Source of the DNA: Quercus robur
Lineage: Eukaryota; Streptophyta; Magnoliopsida; Fagales; Fagaceae
DNA length: 64,000 nucleotides
Direction of reading: 5' to 3'
NCBI RefSeq assembly: GCF_932294415.1
Contig: NC_065536.1
Span: 50,034,354-50,098,353, forward strand
Below, piece by piece: positions 59,032 through 64,000 of this stretch. Made by a program: the position numbers and the translations under genes. The notes beneath the pieces are model-generated. The model saw only the letters and a program-made list of their open reading frames with translations. It was not told the DNA's origin and made no database searches. Positions within the stretch are counted from its first letter, which is position 1, and each line of letters opens with the position of its first letter.

Positions 59032-60803
59032 CCCAAAAAGAAAGGAAGAAGAAGAAAGAGGAAATTGTCCCGAGAAGATAACAGATAAAAATCAAAATAA
59101 AAATGAAGTGAAAAGAGGGAAACAAGGAGTAGTTGTGGACTAGTCCAACAAAGATGGTGGTAAAACATCTAAATAAAGGCCTACCTATTCTGGCTGCCTT
59201 CCAAAAGAAACCACGAAACCTGTCAAATAAGCATATTACAGTCATTAGTCCACATTGTAAGTTTGTAACCACTTCATACAAATCAACCATCAGGCCAAGA
59301 CTGATTGCCTGTAATAACACCGAACCATGCTTAACATGGATAGATCAATAAAAAAAGGGACTAACTATACATAAATTTGAATAAAAGAAATAACAAAAAA
59401 TTGACATTAAAAAGACAACAGGTGATTGAATTTCAGTCAGGTTGAAGTAATTAGGCTTAATCAGAGCTAGAATGGGGAGAAGGGGATGGAGGAGGCAGAA
59501 ACCCTCATAAGATATTTCTGCAGCTTGTCTATTGTCTAATAATTAATAACCAGAACTTGTCATTTGACAACATGCAAAGAAATATCACTATAGTAGGCAA
59601 TTATTTTGTCAGAAAATTGTTTAAAAAACCAGTTTTAGATCAATTTTTTTGAAACCATAAAAGATAGTATTGATAGTCTCATTGCTTCTACAATCATGGT
59701 TTAAATTTTCTCCACAAGAGCAAGAAGAAGCACAGTAACCAAGGTAATATATGAGGCACTAAAAGAATCCAACTCAATGTGGCCTGCCACTAAGAAAATT
59801 TTGATGGTGTTGGGAGTAGAAAAGGCAGCAGCTATATGGAATTGGTATCTCAAGTAGGGAGCAGGTATCATGTTATGTACGCATCATCCCTCATTCTTAA
59901 ATGTGAAGTGATTAGTGAGGTACAACTTTGCCATTCAATGCGCACTTGCTGTCTTTGAATGTCAGCTTGGTTGGCACTACCTACTAACTGTTATGAAATG
60001 AGAAACCCAACTAGGATTTGTGATGTGTGAATGACAGGAAAAAGTAGAAACAGAAAAAGATTAAAACACAGGAACACAGGAACACCAAATTCACATGGTT
60101 CACCCAAAACTATAGGGTTACACCCACAGAGTTAATGTAGTTTAATTATAACGGTTACAAAAGGAGTTACAGGGATCATTAGCATATTCATATCGCCTTA
60201 TTCAACTATTACTAGGGGTACATGCATGTGTGAAGTCACTATAATGGGCTTAGACTTCTAATGTATTCTCAATACCCCAGTAATTGTACGGACACCAATC
60301 TGACAGGGGGCCAAACCCCCGGCATAGTCAACACAATAGATCTAACTCCACACACATCCCATTACTAACTATAACAAGCTAAATGCAAGAACAGAAAATG
60401 TGTTTACTGCAAAAAGTTCAGAGATTCAATTAAATCACTCTCCAACAAATTGCTATAACTTAACAAAACAAATTGCAGGAGAAGAAAATGATTGCAGTAT
60501 TTTCAAAATAATCATATCAAAATGAGACAACCACGAGACCTATCTATCAATCAAACACGAAAATCACACTCTAAAAAGAATAACAGAGACAAAATACCCC
60601 GTTCGCTGTTCAAGGATTGCTGGAAATTGCATCTTCAAGTAAGTGCAGGCGCAAATTCCCAACAGCACAACCGTTAAAAATGAATGGAAGTTGAAGAGTG
60701 CCGACTGGATCCCAGATATAACAATGTCAAAATTTCATTAATTTCAAACTTAAATCAACAAGAATAACTCAAGATTCAAATACTAAATAATCTTCGTTAC
60801 CAT
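56951..60803 (-). CDS. KISH: KISH (TMEM167 family) small secretory-pathway membrane protein
   Basis: Four coding exons: ATG at 60,803-60,801 (end of exon 60,843-60,801), 60,704-60,598 (107 nt), 59,219-59,185 (35 nt) and 57,018-56,951 (68 nt, TGA). Total 213 nt, 70 residues, in phase throughout. All introns are GT-AG (ATG/GTAACG, GATCCAG, GG/GTATTT, TTGACAG, ATAG/GTAGGC, CTGTAACAG). Landmarks: SALFNFHSFLTVVLL, YLKMQFPAILEQRTG, FRGFFWKAARIGERLSPWVA and a hydrophobic end GVSIIFF. That is the full-length family pattern, with an N-terminal signal-like helix and a C-terminal membrane helix. Yeast Ksh1 and metazoan kish act in early secretion. Intron sizes from 5' to 3': 94, 1,378 and 2,166 bp; the last holds a LINE and a solo LTR. 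Confidence 0.93.
57510..58900 (-). mobile_element. L1-type LINE fragment in KISH intron, split by a solo LTR
   Basis: Minus strand 58,844-58,540 has reverse-transcriptase residues MVFIDLEKAYDRVYRE, FPITIGL, then (other frame) YLFALVMDELT and FAEDILLV where FADD is usual. Left of the solo LTR the LINE tail continues: MRWFDCVQRIHVGDPN and YGLVDVVV-type text (57,640-57,510), then an A-rich end (complement of 57,470-57,485). It is 5'-truncated and broken. Same strand as KISH. Confidence 0.75.
57840..58489 (+). mobile_element. Solo Copia LTR inside the LINE
   Basis: It runs from about TTAGATTCTTGTTGTGGGTCC to ATTCCCTACAA. A TATA (ACATATAAATAGAG) lies at about 57,966. The 3' part has the familiar plant Copia LTR text (GGATGTAGGCAAATTG, GGGAATTTCGTG). 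No internal genes and no second LTR. Target duplication not resolved. It is antisense to KISH. Confidence 0.6.
59220..60597. other. KISH intron between the second and third coding exons
   Basis: This is 1,378 bp, A/T-rich. Around 60,020-60,370 a denser stretch resembles repeat DNA but no ends were found. No gene. Confidence 0.6.
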
Positions 60804-61415
60804 GTCCGGTTGTCCTTGTACAATTTATTTCCTTCCACGAAATCTACAAAAATGAAGAAATAAAACATCATGAGCAACATAATGCATAACACAAGCAAAC
60901 ACTAGCACAAGAACAACGAGCAAACCTAAATTACGCCTCAATAAACCAAATACACAACAGTAATAAAAATGAGAAATACCAGTCATTTACATTCACATCA
61001 ATCAGAGTTGGTGTATCTCACTTTACAAATAGAAAATAGAAATAAAACTTTACCGTACAAATGGAGTTCCTAACGTCGACAATACGAAAAACCAAGTAAT
61101 TCTTGAACATATATATTTTCTTTTTTCTTATTATCTTTTGTTAACACTTATACATAGGAATTGACGAATCATATAATTCACATTTTTTATCCTGTGATTG
61201 AATAAAAAATACGAACCAAGCAAGGAATATTCGAATCCAAAGCTTTGGCAGCCTTAGCGTTCTCAAAACCCTAAATCTTAATACGTACTCCGTTGCCGGA
61301 AATCTCAATTTTCACGAATAATACTAATAACAACAAGCGAGTGATTCCCACTAATTCCACTACGAATTAACGAGTTTAAAAAGGGGGAGAGAGAGAGAGA
61401 GAGAGAGAGTCTTAC

Positions 61416-61560
61416 TTTAGTCGAAATGACGAAAAAGGACACGGGGGTCGAGCAGGAGAACAAGGAATCCAGGAGTTTTCGGAGCTCAGCTATGAGAGAG
61501 CCTTTGTTCGGAAGTTATACAGAAGAGGAGGGAGAAATAGAAAAGAAAAGAAAAGGGCAT
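61416..61560 (-). other. KISH: Probable 5' untranslated exon of KISH
   Basis: Minus-strand donor CTAAA/GTAAGAC ends an exon at 61,416. Upstream is CT-rich leader text of moderate GC content, unlike its surroundings. A GA/CT microsatellite (61,385-61,410) sits just inside the intron. The exact transcription start is unknown. Confidence 0.55.
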
Positions 61561-61608
61561 GCCGGGAAATAGATCTACTTCGGTGCATCACTCAGCAAAT
61601 GACGGAGC

Positions 61609-61617
61609 GCCACGTCA
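61609..61617 (-). promoter_or_regulatory. TGACGTGGC element upstream of KISH
   Basis: The minus strand reads TGACGTGGC. This is a bZIP-binding core, also the UPRE-type word bound by stress bZIPs of the endoplasmic reticulum. It lies about 50 bp upstream of the probable first exon. Function inferred. Confidence 0.4.
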
Positions 61618-61619
61618 CG

Positions 61620-62623
61620 GAATTATACTAATACATTTATAAAGTGTTATTAGTGACACTAACACGGAGTTAATATGAGAGTAATACACTCAATTTGAGC
61701 TTTTTGCATTATTTAGTATTAACTTGTAATCTCATGTATATGCATAAATATACTTAAATATATATAATAAAATTATTGTATAATTCATACCTATATAATT
61801 TAAATAATTTTTATAGTCATTATTATATTTTGTTAATTCTTAGAAAAAGCATTGTAAAAATATTATTTGGTAGAAAATGTAAATTGTTCATATTTATTTT
61901 TTTTTAATTTTTTTATTACTTCTTAATTTTTATTATTCTAATTTTTTTTTATACCGTCACTAATTTTAGACTTGTTGGTTTTTATAATTTATTGTTACTA
62001 TTCTCATGTTAAGCCACATCAATAGCCACATCTCTCTCCCTCTCTCTCTCTCATTTTTAACTTTTTTCCTTCTTGTTAATCCCCAAACTATTGTTACACA
62101 TTTCCTAACATTTTTAATCAATTTTACCTTTTCATCTTCCTACTGCTATCTACCTTAAATATCACTCTTCTTCTATTCCTTTATCTTCCTCTATTTTTGC
62201 TTATTCTTATTCTCATCTTTTTACTATAAATTTGTAATTCTCTCACTTTCTATGCATAGCTTTCCCAATTCCCACACAAAAAAATAAAAAATAAAAAATT
62301 CTCTCTATCTCTCTTCTTTTTTTTTTTTTCTTTTTTTCTTTTTTTTTTTTTTTCCATTTCTTGGTTATTTATTTATTTATTTATCTTGCACCTCTATGTT
62401 ATGTTTATTAACTTTTGTATTCTTTAGAACTCTACTTTGAGTTGATAATACATGTTATCCTATCGTATTATAAAAATAGTATATACGAATATAGTATTAT
62501 TCTATTACATAGCATTAATTGGGTGTTTGTTAGTTATTATAAATCTTTTAACCCCTTTTCTCCTCATATAATTTTCTATAATTTTTTTATTATTTCTCAC
62601 ATTCTTTTCTTTTTTTTAATGAT

Positions 62624-62681
<58 letters not shown>

Positions 62682-62780
62682 TTTTTATTATTTCCTTGCC
62701 ACTCTACTTTAGGTTGATGAAACATTGTATTTTTTTTTATAACTCTATTTTAGGTTAATATATTTTGGTGTTATATTTTT
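61620..62780. other. Gene-free region with microsatellites
   Basis: Very A/T- and pyrimidine-rich. A CT microsatellite spans about 62,628-62,679 and a shorter CT block lies near 62,035-62,052. The open frame at 62,415-62,717 runs through the CT repeat and is not credited. Confidence 0.6.
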
Positions 62781-62789
62781 GAGTTCCCT

Positions 62790-64000
62790 AATACAAGTTA
62801 TCATGCCCCAAACCCCAAATGGTCCAAAGCATGAGAAAGACGTCTCAAAGTACCTGTAGATTTTTCCTTTTTGACAATCCAACCCACATAAATCATATCA
62901 AGTACCAACATCAAGAATTATCATAATAATTCCATTGAATATACTCTTTAAATAAGTCAGAGCTCTAAGCAATAATTACAAGAACCACTAGCCACAAAAT
63001 AATAGAGGTCTGAATAAATAATTACATATCATCAGCTTGTCCCATCAGTGGGAATAACGTCATAACCACTATAATATACAAAAAAATAAGTCAAGCCTAT
63101 TTTAAGATGTACATCATCTAATATCTCCATTACAAAAGTTCATCCTCCATCAGTAGTTAGTCTAACTACTGTTATCCACCAAAAAGCTGTCTCAAAAGAT
63201 TGTTGCTTACTCTGAAAAGTTTATAAAATAATGGGATGAGACAGAGCCCATTAAGTAACATATTTAATAGGGGTGGGGGAAATGCAAGTTCCATTTTCAA
63301 TGATAGTATTATGATATGACAAGAATAATTGAATAATGAAATACAAAATTTCTCAAAGTAAATACCTTGAAACTATATACTAGAATCTATGAGCACCAAT
63401 AATATAATTTCCAAAGGCATAATATTTAACATAAGATAAATTATCACAAATATACCACACTACCACATAGACCGGTCAGGGGATCCAATTCACAACTGGC
63501 ATGATATTGTCCTCTCTGATATACAGACTCTTGGCCCCATGGACAACAGCCTCACCCATACCCTCAAGATTTTTCTCTCCCCCCATGGGCAGCAAAGAGA
63601 GCGTGTCAAATAGGACCTCTCTTGCATGTGGTCTCTTGGCCCCATAGGCAGCAGCCTCACCTACTCACAATTAAGGAACCTCTTCCCCCCATGGGTAGTA
63701 GGGAAGAACGTGTCGTCCAAAGTGAAAGGGCACTGACTTGGATTTGATTTCGTTATCACAAAGACTACGAAAACCAAATCGGGTGATCACCGGGAAATCA
63801 CACATGGCATGGTGTTAAAACCACATAAGCTCACAGGTTATATTACTTTGAAACACATAGTTCATATCCAAGTAGTTTCAAAAAAACCTCAAATAATTTA
63901 ACTTCTACAAAGTTTGTAAGGTTTTCAACTTCATTCTTGTCAAGAGATTTTCTATCAGTTCCATGGGTAGTTTCCAAAAGTGTGTCTAGCCCAAAAACAT
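62790..64000. repeat. Probable LTR or other dispersed repeat, cut by the window end
   Basis: The text changes from A/T-rich to mixed composition at about 62,790 (CATGCCCCAAACCCCAAATGG). Two diverged direct copies of CTTGGCCCCAT...CAGCCTCACC lie at about 63,531 and 63,637, with related ATGGGCAGCAAAGAGAG and ATGGGTAGTAGGGAAGA blocks. It resembles Gypsy chromovirus LTR text I have seen in plants, but no ends are visible. Confidence 0.35.

Noticed and set aside
58970..59320. 116-codon minus-strand frame as an independent gene
   Set aside because: Only 35 nt of it (59,185-59,219) is coding, as a KISH exon; the rest is intron read-through and an AT microsatellite.
62415..62717. 100-codon plus-strand frame
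   Set aside because: It runs through a CT microsatellite giving a Ser-Leu repeat; no supporting signals.

Overview
This window is plant nuclear DNA, most likely from a woody eudicot. The evidence is GT-AG introns, A/T-rich intergenic sequence, nested Copia and Gypsy LTR retrotransposons, MITEs, a SINE, an L1-type LINE, and plant gene families (an EIX2-like receptor-like protein, an At3g27210-like protein and KISH). Several repeats look like ones I associate with Fagaceae (oak, chestnut). That assignment is from memory, not from a search.

From 1 to 15.2 kb I infer the 3' end of an old Gypsy element: antisense accessory-ORF remnants at 0.17-3.2 kb and a probable LTR at 14.5-15.2 kb. It has been split by two solo LTRs (965-1841, 3431-4621) and by a 9,606-bp Copia element (4648-14253, minus strand, 5-bp target duplication CAACT). 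That Copia has an open pol frame but almost no gag. From 15.2 to 17.7 kb is a decayed partial copy of the 47.6-51.8 kb gene region, carrying an 896-bp hAT-like insertion. From 17.7 to 22.7 kb is gene-free, with MITEs, a long-TIR element and a SINE.

From 22,775 to 33,817 is a complete but mutated Gypsy element (minus strand, target duplication GTCCC). It has an antisense, intron-containing accessory gene and five copies of a 78-bp tandem repeat between the two convergent coding regions. From 34.8 to 38.7 kb is a plus-strand Gypsy gag-pol remnant, cut by a second Copia (38,729-44,227, minus strand) that kept gag zinc knuckles and an accessory ORF but lost pol.

From 44.7 to 61.6 kb are the host genes. 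They are an EIX2-like receptor-like protein with one frameshift (47,170-50,122, +), a three-exon At3g27210-like gene (50,791-53,072, -), a possible small frameshifted gene (56,017-56,393, +) and KISH (CDS 56,951-60,803, -). I assembled KISH from four coding exons. Its start codon is the last three bases of an exon, and its largest intron holds a LINE invaded by a solo LTR. Upstream of the receptor gene is a tandem duplication, one copy of which carries a 980-bp Mutator-like element with a 9-bp target duplication.

The most interesting signal is shared by the two Copia elements. In each, the accessory ORF after pol is preceded by the same layout: an array of CpG-containing motifs of the kind found in that element's own LTR, then a TATA-like box, a short leader, a GT donor, a 390-490 bp intron, an AG acceptor and the ATG 7-11 nt later. 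This suggests a separate LTR-like internal promoter with a spliced leader for the accessory gene.
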